Positions 6,727 to 14,645 of a DNA stretch of 33,142 bases are shown here, piece by piece. The DNA comes from an uncultured Flavobacteriaceae bacterium (GTDB lineage: Bacteria > Bacteroidota > Bacteroidia > Flavobacteriales > Flavobacteriaceae), in the NCBI GenBank assembly GCA_937936275.1, contig CALHCJ010000044.1, positions 1 through 33,142 of the forward strand, in the 5' to 3' direction. Both the position numbers and the translations under genes were made by a program. The notes beneath the pieces were generated by a model, which made no database searches, was not told the origin of the DNA, and saw only the letters and a list, made by a program, of their open reading frames with translations. Position 1 is the stretch's first letter, and each line of letters opens with the position of its first letter.

Positions 6727-8970
6727 TTATTTTATAATTTGATAAGCTATTAAAGCAACAATATAGGCAAAAACACTCATAAATACCAGCTGCGCGGCAG
6801 GCCATTTCCAAGTATTGGTTTCACGCTTTACCACCGCTAAGGTACTCATGCATTGCATCGCAAAAGCATAAAAAAGTAAAAGTGAGATACCAGAGGCTAG
6901 ATTAAAAACTGGTTGTTTTGTCTGAGGATTTATTTCTGCACCCATTCTTTGCGTTATGGTATCCGTATTTTCTTCACCACTACCTACACTATAAATAGTA
7001 GCCAAGGTACCAACAAAAACCTCTCTAGCCGCAAACGATGTCAGCACGGCAATCCCGATTTTCCAATCGTACCCAAGAGGTTTTACAATGGGTTCAATAG
7101 CTTTTCCTGCATAGCCGATATATGAATTCTCTAATTTAAAACTAGAAATTTCTTGAAGCTGTGCTGATTCAAACAATTCTTGTTTTTTAATAGCCAACGA
7201 GTCCGCCAAAGTAGCTACACTAATGATGTACTTTTTCTTGGATATGCTATCGTTTAATCTGGCTTTGTAATCTGCCAAGTCACTAGCGATACTTGATTGA
7301 TTAAATTCAGTTAAGCCTTGGGTTTCAATTTTATTTTTGACGATAGTTTCAGCGTTTTTGAAATTATCTGAAATTCCGTTCGAGCCTAAAAACCAAAGAA
7401 TTACGGAAATAGCTAATATTATTTTTCCAGCACCAAAAACAAAACTTTTTGTTTTTTCCCAAACGGTGTAAGCTACATTTTTGGGTAGAGGTAGTTTATA
7501 GCTGGGCATTTCTACCACGAAAAATGACCTGCTTTTAATTTTTAGAATTTTGTTTAAAACCATTGCTGAGAGTATAGCAGCGCCGAAACCAATGAGGTAT
7601 AAGAGCATTAAGGTTAAGGCTTGATAGCTTAGGCCAATAAAACGTCCTTTAGGGATCACCAAAGAAATGATAATTAAATACACGGGAAGTCTAGCTGAAC
7701 AAGTGGTAAAAGGCGTCACTAAAATTGTTATCAGACGTTCTTTCCAGTTTTCAATGGTGCGGGTTGCCATAACCGCTGGAATGGCACACGCAGTACCTGA
7801 GATTAGGGGCACGACACTTTTTCCACTGAGCCCGAACGGGCGCATCAATCTATCCATTAAAAAGACAACCCGGCTCATATAGCCTGATTCTTCCAGTAAC
7901 GATATGAAAAAGAACAAAAAAGCAATTTGCGGAATGAAAATGACAATACCTCCAATACCAGCCAAGATACCTTCAGCTAAAAGATTAGTGAAAGCCCCTG
8001 AAGGCAAGGTACTTTTTACCCACTCGCTGGCCGATGCAAAAAAAACATCAATGTAATCTTGAGGAATACTACTCCATTCATAAATGGCTTGAAAAATTGT
8101 AAGTAGAATCAAAAAGAAAATTAGATATCCAAAAACCTTGTGAGTAAGAATCTTATCAAAAGTGGCTCTGAAGCCTTTAGCAGCGTTAACGTCTACTTTA
8201 TAGGTTTCCTTTAGAATACCATTAATATACTGATATCTTAAAATAGTTTCTTTTTGCTGCAATCTCTTTAATTCAGATTTTGATTTTGTGGCAAAAGAAG
8301 AGGTGTCGGGTATGATTGATTTCTCAATCGGCATAAAGTTAACATCTTGAGTAATTACCAACCATAACTTATATAGATCTTCATTGGGAAAGGTCTTTTG
8401 AAGCTTTTCAAAATAGTCTGGTGCAATTACTGTGGGATCAATATTCGATTGTTTCGATAAATTTTTATAATCGGCGATTAAATCCTTTAAATACTGTATT
8501 CCTGTAGCTTTTCGAGTACTAACTAAGGCAACTTTAGTGTCAAGACGATCTTCAAGTTGTTCTATATCAATAGAAATACCTTTTCTAGACATTCGATCTG
8601 CCATATTGATGACCAATATGCACGGAATTTTCAGGTCTTTGATTTGGGTAAATAGTAATAGATTACGCTTGAGGTTTTCAACATCAGAAATAACCACTGC
8701 GACGTCTGGATGATTCTTATCTTTTTTGTTAAGAAGAATTTCAACCGCTACACTTTCATCAAGTGAGGTTGTATTGAGACTGTAGGTGCCTGGCAAATCA
8801 AGAATATGAGCCTTTACACCGCGATCTAATTTGCAGATACCTTCTTTTTTTTCAACGGTAATGCCTGGGTAATTTCCTACTTTTTGATTGAGACCTGTAA
8901 GCTGATTAAAAACAGAAGTTTTACCCGTATTCGGGTTTCCCATAAGTGCCACATTAATCTGTTTGCTCAT
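6727..8970 (-). CDS. feoB: Ferrous iron transport protein B
   Basis: A 747-residue Fe(II) permease of the inner membrane. The N-terminal G-domain shows G1 GNPNTGKT (11-18), switch segment NYPGITVEKK (33-42), G3 DLPG (58-61), G4 NMAD (122-125) and a G5-like VSTRK. After a helical linker, two Gate domains with membrane helices follow, carrying the conserved 'SGTACAIPAVMATR' and 'TTCSARLPVY' segments, each with a cysteine, and 'AAREVFVGTLATIY' in the second gate. Length is typical for Bacteroidota FeoB. The start overlaps the feoA stop by 4 nt (ATGA) and the small FeoB-associated gene follows after 1 nt, so the three genes form one transcript. An insert of about 90 residues between the gates (near residues 535-625, 'NGISDNFKNAETIVKNKIET' onward) is hydrophilic and is common in this phylum's FeoB. 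Confidence 0.96.
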   Translation of the reverse strand: MSKQINVALMGNPNTGKTSVFNQLTGLNQKVGNYPGITVEKKEGICKLDRGVKAHILDLPGTYSLNTTSLDESVAVEILLNKKDKNHPDVAVVISDVENLKRNLLLFTQIKDLKIPCILVINMADRMSRKGISIDIEQLEDRLDTKVALVSTRKATGIQYLKDLIADYKNLSKQSNIDPTVIAPDYFEKLQKTFPNEDLYKLWLVITQDVNFMPIEKSIIPDTSSFATKSKSELKRLQQKETILRYQYINGILKETYKVDVNAAKGFRATFDKILTHKVFGYLIFFLILLTIFQAIYEWSSIPQDYIDVFFASASEWVKSTLPSGAFTNLLAEGILAGIGGIVIFIPQIAFLFFFISLLEESGYMSRVVFLMDRLMRPFGLSGKSVVPLISGTACAIPAVMATRTIENWKERLITILVTPFTTCSARLPVYLIIISLVIPKGRFIGLSYQALTLMLLYLIGFGAAILSAMVLNKILKIKSRSFFVVEMPSYKLPLPKNVAYTVWEKTKSFVFGAGKIILAISVILWFLGSNGISDNFKNAETIVKNKIETQGLTEFNQSSIASDLADYKARLNDSISKKKYIISVATLADSLAIKKQELFESAQLQEISSFKLENSYIGYAGKAIEPIVKPLGYDWKIGIAVLTSFAAREVFVGTLATIYSVGSGEENTDTITQRMGAEINPQTKQPVFNLASGISLLLFYAFAMQCMSTLAVVKRETNTWKWPAAQLVFMSVFAYIVALIAYQIIK

Positions 8971-9209
8971 AGAAAAGGGTCTTCAACTATTTCTAATTCA
9001 ATTTGAAGGGCTGTTGAACGTCGAATGGCAATATGTGATCCATTCACGTTAATATAAATAGGGTCTTTTAACGGGGCGACTTGTACTAATTCTATTTGAT
9101 TACCAGGTAGGCAACCTAATTCCAAAAGTTTAATGGGTAGTAGGTCATCAACAAACTCTTTGATAATGCCTTTTTGGCCTTGCTTTAAATCTGCTACCGT
9201 TGTACCCAA
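8967..9209 (-). CDS. feoA: Ferrous iron transport protein A, TTG start
   Basis: An 80-residue SH3-like protein of the FeoA family: 'DLKQGQKGIIKEF', 'LPIKLLELGCLPGNQIELVQVAPLKDPIYINVNGSHIAIRR' pattern (central glycine turn and the 'I.IR...A..I' ending). It is a cytosolic partner of FeoB. The frame is closed by a TAA two codons before the start, and there is no ATG or GTG before the conserved region, so TTG at 9207-9209 must be the start unless the sequence has an error. Upstream lie a -7-type element (9241-9248) and an imperfect 19-bp palindrome (9215-9233) that could bind Fur. Confidence 0.93.
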   Translation of the reverse strand: MGTTVADLKQGQKGIIKEFVDDLLPIKLLELGCLPGNQIELVQVAPLKDPIYINVNGSHIAIRRSTALQIELEIVEDPFL

Positions 9210-9214
9210 TTTTT

Positions 9215-9233
9215 ATTTAGATTGATTATAAGT
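9215..9233 (-). promoter_or_regulatory. Candidate Fur-type operator in front of feoA
   Basis: ATTTAGATTGATTATAAGT is an imperfect dyad centred on 9224; six of nine pairs match. It lies between the -7 element and the feoA start. Iron-regulated feoAB operons usually carry a Fur or DtxR-type box at this place. The match to a known consensus cannot be tested here. Confidence 0.4.
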
Positions 9234-9240
9234 AAGAGCG

Positions 9241-9248
9241 CAAAAGTA
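9241..9248 (-). promoter_or_regulatory. -7 promoter element of the feoAB operon
   Basis: Minus-strand TACTTTTG fits the Bacteroidota -7 consensus TAnnTTTG and lies 31 nt in front of the feoA start. No clear TTTG at the -33 distance was found, which could fit a regulated promoter. Confidence 0.5.
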
Positions 9249-9334
9249 AGAGAAAAAGTGCAAATTTTAGAGTTAAAATTTAAAAAATTGAAGTGTTAAG
9301 TTCAAACGCAAATTTGACAAGAAAGTTTTTCGAA

Positions 9335-10006
9335 CTAGGGAACGTAGGAGGCTTTTAAAACCTCTAGGTCCTCCATTAATCGATCTACCTCTTCGGTTTG
9401 TGTACCGTCATAAAATCCTCGGATACGTTGTTCTTTGTCAACTAGAATAAAGTTCTCGGTATGAATCATGTCAAACGGACCACCGCCACCATCGGTTTTG
9501 ACGGCCAAATACGACTTTCTTGCGAGTTCGTAGATTTGTTTTTTGTCACCGGTTACTAAATTCCATCTACGATCGTCAATGCCTTTTTCTATCGCGTACT
9601 TTTTTAGTTGCGCCACCGAGTCAATATCTGGAGTTACCGAATGAGAAAGCAATTTTATATTTTCATTTTTAGTACGATTCTGGATCTCTACCATATTTTT
9701 TGTCATAATAGGGCAAATCGTGGGGCAGGTTGTGAAAAAGAAATCGGCAATATAAATGGCACCGTCGTAGTCCGCTTGGGTAACGGTTTTACCATTTTGA
9801 TTGGTTAATTCAAAATCAGCAATGGTATGATACTTTTTGACATGTTGAATTGATGTATCTACCAGTTCAGGGTTTACACTTGAGGGCTGATATATAGGTA
9901 ATACTTTTTTAGGTTGAAGCGCATTATAGAAGAGGTAAATAATAACTGCAGAAAGACAGAAAAGTACCACTCCAAAAAACTTAAACTTTGCAAAAAAAGA
10001 CCGCAT
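9335..10006 (-). CDS. SCO1/SenC family copper-binding thioredoxin-like protein
   Basis: A 223-residue protein anchored by one N-terminal helix (about residues 9-30) with a thioredoxin-like domain facing the periplasm. The metal or redox site is complete: C94-P-T-I-C98 (CxxxC) and H182 in 'MIHTENFILVD'. SCO proteins deliver copper to the CuA site of cytochrome c oxidase, or act in thiol redox balance. No oxidase genes are in view, so the partner is elsewhere. It is divergent from rseP and has a good own promoter with a very short leader (-7 element only 12 nt before the ATG). Confidence 0.92.
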   Translation of the reverse strand: MRSFFAKFKFFGVVLFCLSAVIIYLFYNALQPKKVLPIYQPSSVNPELVDTSIQHVKKYHTIADFELTNQNGKTVTQADYDGAIYIADFFFTTCPTICPIMTKNMVEIQNRTKNENIKLLSHSVTPDIDSVAQLKKYAIEKGIDDRRWNLVTGDKKQIYELARKSYLAVKTDGGGGPFDMIHTENFILVDKEQRIRGFYDGTQTEEVDRLMEDLEVLKASYVP

Positions 10007-10018
10007 TACAATTTTTTA

Positions 10019-10050
10019 CAAAGATACGTCAGCACGATTGGTCGTTCAAA
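10019..10050 (-). promoter_or_regulatory. Bacteroidota-type promoter of the SCO gene
   Basis: On the minus strand, TTTG (10050-10047), a 20-nt spacer and TATCTTTG (10026-10019) match the -33/-7 consensus TTTG and TAnnTTTG. The ATG of the SCO gene follows 12 nt after the -7 element, implying a nearly leaderless transcript. Confidence 0.7.
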
Positions 10051-10133
10051 AATTTCAATACATACTGCTGCTAAAACTTTCTTAAAAACCATGAGGTCAT
10101 CATAGTTTCTTTTCATAAGACCTTGTAAAAATG

Positions 10134-10141
10134 TACTTTTG
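10134..10141 (+). promoter_or_regulatory. -7 promoter element in front of rseP
   Basis: TACTTTTG fits TAnnTTTG and ends 25 nt before the rseP ATG. The -33 position holds TTTC (10111-10114) at a 19-nt spacing, one mismatch to TTTG. Confidence 0.55.
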
Positions 10142-10166
10142 TGCGTTTTAATTTTAGAAGTCATAC

Positions 10167-11483
10167 ATGGGATTACTCATTCAGATATTAACTTTTGTTC
10201 TAATTATTTCCATTCTTGTAATATTACACGAGTTTGGGCACTACCTCCCTGCAAAATGGTTCAAGACTAGAGTTGAAAAGTTTTACTTGTTTTTTGATTG
10301 GAAATATTCGCTGTTCAAAAAGAAAATTGGAGAGACGGAATGGGGTATCGGTTGGTTACCATTGGGTGGTTACGTTAAGATTTCCGGTATGATTGACGAA
10401 AGTATGGATACCGAACAAATGAAGAAAGAACCAGAACCTTGGGAATTTCGCAGCAAACCAGCTTGGCAACGTTTGATCATCATGTTAGGTGGGGTTACGG
10501 TTAACTTTTTTCTAGCATGGATTATTTATTCAGGACTACTTTTTAGCAATGGTGATAGATACATCCCTGCAGATAGTTTGAAATACGGAATTTTAGTAGA
10601 TTCCATAGGAGAGAAAATAGGATTGCGATCAGGGGATCAAATCATAGCGATTGACGGAAAAAAAGCAAAAAAATTCACCGATGCAAGTCTTGATATTCTT
10701 TTAGGAGATGATATTACCGTCAACAGAGATGGTCGAGAAGTGAACTTCCCTATTCCTCCAAAAGCACTAGCAGACGTTCTAGCACGTCAAGGTAGGGGCT
10801 TTTTATCGTATCGCCAAAAAGCAATCATCGACAGTGTAGTTCCTAACAAGCCAGGAGCAAAAGCAGGACTTCAATCTGGAGATATCGTGCTTGGAATGAA
10901 TGGACAACCCATTAACTACTGGAGTGAATTTACGAATAGAATACCTGCCTTAGCAAATCAAGAAGTGACCTTGTCCATAAATAGAGATGGTTCTCCCAAA
11001 GAAATAAAACTAACGGTTGCTAAAGATTCAACTATTGGTGTAGGGCCAAGCGTAGAAGATTTAATGGTTACTGATGAATATGGTTTTCTTGCTTCGATAC
11101 CTGCAGGTTTTAATAAGACCATTGAAGTTTTAACCAAGCAAGTAAGACAATTTAAAATTATATTTAATACAGAGACCAAAGCGTATAAATCGGTAAAAGG
11201 GCCCATTGGTATTGTAGAGATGATGCCGCCTTCATGGAATTGGAATTTCTTTTGGAGTTTCTTAGCGATGTTTTCGGTTTGGTTAGCTTTTGTAAACTTA
11301 CTGCCAATACCTGCTCTTGATGGTGGGCACGTGATGTTTTTATTGTACGAAATCATCTCTGGAAGACCGCCCAGCGAGAAAGTTTTAGAAAGAGGTCAGA
11401 TTGTAGGTTTTATCATTGTGATGGGCCTTATGGCATTAGTTTTCGGTAATGATATTTGGAATATCGTTAAAAGATTTCTGTAA
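10167..11483 (+). CDS. rseP: Site-2 intramembrane zinc metalloprotease RseP
   Basis: A 438-residue M50 protease of the inner membrane. The first helix carries the zinc motif H21-E-F-G-H25; the third metal ligand is D385 in 'LLPIPALDGGH' near the C-terminal helices. Two PDZ domains lie between (about residues 135-200 and 215-285; 'GLRSGDQIIAIDGKK' and 'AGLQSGDIVLGMNGQPI' are their carboxylate-binding regions). The family cleaves membrane anti-sigma factors after a first periplasmic cut. The sigma/anti-sigma pair at 3406-4727 is a plausible, untested client. The gene is monocistronic in appearance, divergent from the SCO gene and followed by tRNA-Asn. Confidence 0.95.
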   Translation: MGLLIQILTFVLIISILVILHEFGHYLPAKWFKTRVEKFYLFFDWKYSLFKKKIGETEWGIGWLPLGGYVKISGMIDESMDTEQMKKEPEPWEFRSKPAWQRLIIMLGGVTVNFFLAWIIYSGLLFSNGDRYIPADSLKYGILVDSIGEKIGLRSGDQIIAIDGKKAKKFTDASLDILLGDDITVNRDGREVNFPIPPKALADVLARQGRGFLSYRQKAIIDSVVPNKPGAKAGLQSGDIVLGMNGQPINYWSEFTNRIPALANQEVTLSINRDGSPKEIKLTVAKDSTIGVGPSVEDLMVTDEYGFLASIPAGFNKTIEVLTKQVRQFKIIFNTETKAYKSVKGPIGIVEMMPPSWNWNFFWSFLAMFSVWLAFVNLLPIPALDGGHVMFLLYEIISGRPPSEKVLERGQIVGFIIVMGLMALVFGNDIWNIVKRFL

Positions 11484-11507
11484 GCCTTTAAAATCACGTT
11501 TTATTTG

Positions 11508-11538
11508 TTTGCGGTATTTTAAAAAACAATTATATTTG
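11508..11538 (+). promoter_or_regulatory. Consensus Bacteroidota promoter for tRNA-Asn
   Basis: TTTG (11508-11511), exactly 19 nt, then TATATTTG (11531-11538): a perfect match to TTTG-N19-TAnnTTTG. It ends 32 nt before the tRNA 5' end. It is the best internal evidence that the host is a member of the Bacteroidota. Confidence 0.85.
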
Positions 11539-11570
11539 CAGCCGCTTTAAGCGATTAAAGTAGTAAACAT

Positions 11571-11644
11571 TCCTCCTTAGCTCAGTTGGTTAGAGCATCT
11601 GACTGTTAATCAGAGGGTCCTTGGTTCGAGCCCAAGAGGGGGAG
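11571..11644 (+). tRNA. tRNA-Asn (anticodon GTT)
   Basis: A 74-nt cloverleaf: acceptor TCCTCCT/AGGGGGA (one T-G pair), D arm GCTC/GAGC, anticodon stem TCTGA/TCAGA with loop CTGTTAA (anticodon GTT at 11605-11607), T arm CTTGG/CCAAG with loop TTCGAGC, discriminator G as usual for Asn. The 3' CCA is not encoded. Preceded by a consensus promoter and followed by a terminator. Confidence 0.97.
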
Positions 11645-11648
11645 CAAC

Positions 11649-11676
11649 AAAAGCCAGTCGAAAGACTGGCTTTTTT
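11649..11676 (+). terminator. Rho-independent terminator after tRNA-Asn
   Basis: AAAAGCCAGTC (11649-11659) pairs perfectly with GACTGGCTTTT (11664-11674) around a GAAA tetraloop, followed by T residues. Confidence 0.9.
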
Positions 11677-11758
11677 GTTTTTCGATATGAACTTACAGCA
11701 TCTCAAGCTGTATAAAAGCCCTATATTTAGAGTGCTCAATATCTAGACCTAAAGACAT

Positions 11759-12613
11759 ATGAAAACAATTCAAGAACTCATCAAGTTACTTACCTTAGAA
11801 CAGCTTGATGATCATATTTTTAAAGGTGAAAATTACCAAGCTCCGTGGGGTCGTGTTTTCGGAGGGCAAGTATTGGCACAATCACTTCATGCAGCATATC
11901 GAACTGTTCCTGAAGATCGAATAGCGCATTCTATGCATGGGTATTTTATTTTAGGAGGAAATTTAGACATACCGATTACCTATGAAGTCGATACCATACG
12001 CAACGGGGGTAGTTTTACAACCCGTCGTGTCGTAGCCAAGCAGAATGGGAATGCGATATTTAATATGGCAGCTTCTTTTCAATTGAAACAAGAAGGCGTT
12101 GATCACCAAATTATTATGCCAAACATTGTTTCTCCAAACAATCTATCAACCAGTTTGGAGCAAATTGAAGAGTTGAAAGAATTAGATCCTAAGGTGTATT
12201 ATCGACTTAAAATGGTATTGCCCGAGGTATTTAGCTTTAAGACCATCGATAAAGTGACCACAAAATTATCTAAAAACGGACCACCATTTAATAATATTTG
12301 GGTGCGCACCACCGAAAAAGTTGTTGCTGATTTACCAATGAAGCAACAGCTACTCGCGTATATGTCAGACTATAATCTACTCACTACTGCGACTTTACCG
12401 CATCGAGAGCATTTGAATAAAACCAATACTTTTTACGCAAGTTTAGATCATGCGCTTTGGTTTCATCGTGAAATTGATTTTGACGATTGGTTGCTGTATG
12501 CGATGGATAGCCCCAGTGCTTCGAATTCAAGAGGTTTTTCAAGAGGGAGCATATTCAATAAGAACGGAACCTTAATAGCTTCTGTTGCTCAAGAAGGATT
12601 AATGCGGCAGTAA
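11759..12613 (+). CDS. tesB: Acyl-CoA thioesterase II
   Basis: A 284-residue double hot-dog thioesterase that hydrolyses acyl-CoA to free acid and CoA. The length and even the numbering match E. coli TesB (as I remember it: catalytic D204, T228, Q278): here D204 in 'SDYNLL', Q278 in 'VAQEGLMR', and position 228 is Ser ('ASLDHALWFH') instead of Thr, a conservative change keeping the hydroxyl. Conserved N-terminal segment 'GRVFGGQVLAQSL' and 'HSMHGYFILGG' are present. It is followed 45 nt later by an SDR reductase on the same strand; joint transcription is likely and would suit fatty-acyl metabolism. Confidence 0.93.
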   Translation: MKTIQELIKLLTLEQLDDHIFKGENYQAPWGRVFGGQVLAQSLHAAYRTVPEDRIAHSMHGYFILGGNLDIPITYEVDTIRNGGSFTTRRVVAKQNGNAIFNMAASFQLKQEGVDHQIIMPNIVSPNNLSTSLEQIEELKELDPKVYYRLKMVLPEVFSFKTIDKVTTKLSKNGPPFNNIWVRTTEKVVADLPMKQQLLAYMSDYNLLTTATLPHREHLNKTNTFYASLDHALWFHREIDFDDWLLYAMDSPSASNSRGFSRGSIFNKNGTLIASVAQEGLMRQ

Positions 12614-12658
12614 GTTTTGAAAAATTAAATACAGCATATACAGTAAAGAAAAATAGAT

Positions 12659-13402
12659 ATGAAAAGATTAGAAGGACAAGTAGTAATCGTTACTGGAGGA
12701 GCTCGTGGAATCGGAGAGGGTATATGTAAAGTATTCTGCAAAGAAGGAGCAACGGTTGCCTTATGGGATGTTATGGATCAAGGTCAAGACACCGCAGATG
12801 CCATAGCAGCAAATGGTGGTAGTATATTTTTTCAAAAAGTAGATGTTACCAATCAAGATGCGGTAAACGAAGCGGTTGCTAAAATTATAAAAGACCACGC
12901 AAAGATTGATGTGCTCATTAACAATGCAGGTATTATTAGAGATCGCTCTATCTTAAAAATGACAAGAGAAGAGTGGGATCAAGTGATGCGCGTAAATGTC
13001 GATTCATTATATATTACGGCTAAGGCGGTTTTACCACATATGAAAGAAGCCAATTATGGCAGAATAATTTCAGCATCCTCTGTGAATGCTTTTGCCGGTG
13101 CCTTCGGACAAACCAATTACTCAGCAAGTAAAGCTGCTATTGTTGGCTTTACACATGCGTTGTGTAAAGAAGTCGGCAAGTATAATATCACAGTAAATGC
13201 GGTAGCTCCAGGGTTTATTAAGTCTGAAATGTCTGATTCGATGCCTGATGAGGTGGTTGCTGCCGGTATTGCGATGATTCCGGTCAAACGTATTGGAACT
13301 CCCGAAGATATGGGCTATGCCTATTTGTTTTTGGCCTCAAAGGAAGCAGGTTTTATTAGTGGACATACCTTACACGCAAATGGTGGAGCGATGCCCATGT
13401 AA
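12659..13402 (+). CDS. SDR-family oxidoreductase, FabG/PhaB-like 3-oxoacyl reductase
   Basis: A 247-residue classical short-chain dehydrogenase. It has the dinucleotide-binding motif T12-G-G-A-R-G-I-G19, 'NNAGIIRD' stabilising motif, catalytic Ser at about 140/141 ('SASSVN'), Y154-x3-K158 ('YSASK') and 'VNAVAPGFIKSEM'. 'NNAG-(I)-xRD' is typical of 3-oxoacyl-ACP or acetoacetyl-CoA reductases, so NAD(P)H-dependent reduction of a 3-ketoacyl thioester is the best guess. It is not next to other fatty-acid synthesis genes, so it is probably not the housekeeping fabG. It lies 45 nt downstream of tesB. Confidence 0.85.
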   Translation: MKRLEGQVVIVTGGARGIGEGICKVFCKEGATVALWDVMDQGQDTADAIAANGGSIFFQKVDVTNQDAVNEAVAKIIKDHAKIDVLINNAGIIRDRSILKMTREEWDQVMRVNVDSLYITAKAVLPHMKEANYGRIISASSVNAFAGAFGQTNYSASKAAIVGFTHALCKEVGKYNITVNAVAPGFIKSEMSDSMPDEVVAAGIAMIPVKRIGTPEDMGYAYLFLASKEAGFISGHTLHANGGAMPM

Positions 13403-13437
13403 TTTTTGAAAACGGTAATGGTATCTAGGATAAGTAT

Positions 13438-14559
13438 TTATTCTTTGATTTGCCCTAAACTTGAAATTTTCAACTGTTTCTTTGTCCAATAATCTTCTTC
13501 TTTAAAACCATAAGCAGATGGATTATAACTGCCAACTAAAGAAACATTTGCTTTCTTAGGAACAGTTTCACTCATAGCCCAAAAAACACCATTGATTAAA
13601 AGTCTTCGAACACTTTCATTAGTCAGATCAGAAGCTGCTCCGATAGTAGAGGTAAAAGCTTTTCCTTTTTTCCCTTCGGGAATTTGATAGCTTTTCGTCC
13701 ATGCGATAGGCATTAAAACATCATTTACTGTTAATCCTTCATTGTTTTTGGTAGCTAATATGGAATCAGTGGCTTTCATTCCAAAAAATATATCATTCTC
13801 ATCAAAGTCACCAGCTCTGTCTATAACTTGGCCAAGAATTATCGGATAACTATCGTCAGGTAAAGGCAAACGAACACCATATACATCAGTAGGCCCCCAA
13901 ATGCTTCCACTTTCGATCCCATTAGTAATAGGATGTGACATAGCATCTTCAGCAATCACTCCCCGTGTACTTTGGTGTTTATGGTGACCGTGATGTGTAT
14001 GCCATTTTTCCCCAAGTACCAATCGACCAAAACCATCAGTCCACTCATTTTTATCGCCTTTATAATAGTTGCTATAATGTTTATAATTTGAAGTTGAATC
14101 GTTCTCAAAATTAAACGCGTGTGTTGCCGTGCGAATACCAACCAGAGGCTTTCCCGCTTTTAAATAATTTTCAAAATACCGCATTTGTCCGTCAGGTAAG
14201 GCCCGAAAACGGGTAAATAAGACCATCATATCAGCATTGTTTAATGCTTCTAACCCTGAAATATTCTGGGTATAGTTGGCATCGACGATTCCAGGTTTTT
14301 TGGGGTTTTGAGAAAAGAGTACGGTGCACTTGAAACCATGATGTTTTGAAAGTATTTTAGCCAATTGTGGTAATGCTTCTTCTGAACGATATTCTTCATC
14401 TCCTGAAACCAAAACGATATGTTTTGCATTGGAACCCTTTCCTTCAAAAACTAACCATTCCGTTGGAGTATCAGGGTTTAAAATCTTTTTTGATTTCGAC
14501 GTATCCGTTTTGCAAGAATATAATATGCTAAGTACGAGGAGTAAGATTGTTTTTCTCAT
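13438..14559 (-). CDS. ThuA-like domain lipoprotein
   Basis: A 373-residue protein. The start is set at the ATG 14557-14559, giving a lipoprotein signal with lipobox LYS-C16; upstream starts would put 14 residues before it. The body is a ThuA (trehalose utilisation) glutamine-amidotransferase-like fold: 'HIVLVSGDEEYRSEEALPQLAKIL', 'NADMMVLFTRFRALPDGQM', 'GKPLVGIRTATHAF', 'WHTHHGHHKHQSTRG', 'HPITNGI'. The usual catalytic Cys of true amidotransferases is not seen at the nucleophile turn ('GIRTATHAF'). ThuA-like proteins are associated with 3-keto-sugar metabolism; a periplasmic or surface lipoprotein version would act on exported sugar substrates. It lies downstream of the MFS gene beyond a terminator. 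Confidence 0.87.
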   Translation of the reverse strand: MRKTILLLVLSILYSCKTDTSKSKKILNPDTPTEWLVFEGKGSNAKHIVLVSGDEEYRSEEALPQLAKILSKHHGFKCTVLFSQNPKKPGIVDANYTQNISGLEALNNADMMVLFTRFRALPDGQMRYFENYLKAGKPLVGIRTATHAFNFENDSTSNYKHYSNYYKGDKNEWTDGFGRLVLGEKWHTHHGHHKHQSTRGVIAEDAMSHPITNGIESGSIWGPTDVYGVRLPLPDDSYPIILGQVIDRAGDFDENDIFFGMKATDSILATKNNEGLTVNDVLMPIAWTKSYQIPEGKKGKAFTSTIGAASDLTNESVRRLLINGVFWAMSETVPKKANVSLVGSYNPSAYGFKEEDYWTKKQLKISSLGQIKE

Positions 14560-14582
14560 GGTAAAGATTTTGATCATTGCAA

Positions 14583-14619
14583 CAAAAAAAACCCCTCTCA
14601 AAACGTTGATTAGGGGTTT
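14583..14619 (-). terminator. Rho-independent terminator between the MFS and ThuA genes
   Basis: Minus-strand AAACCCCT (14619-14612) pairs with AGGGGTTT (14596-14589) around a 15-nt loop and is followed by a T-run to 14583. It closes the MFS gene; ThuA would need its own promoter or read-through, and no TAnnTTTG is evident in the 24 nt left. Confidence 0.75.
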
Positions 14620-14645
14620 GTAGAAATTTTATCTTGACACGTCAA

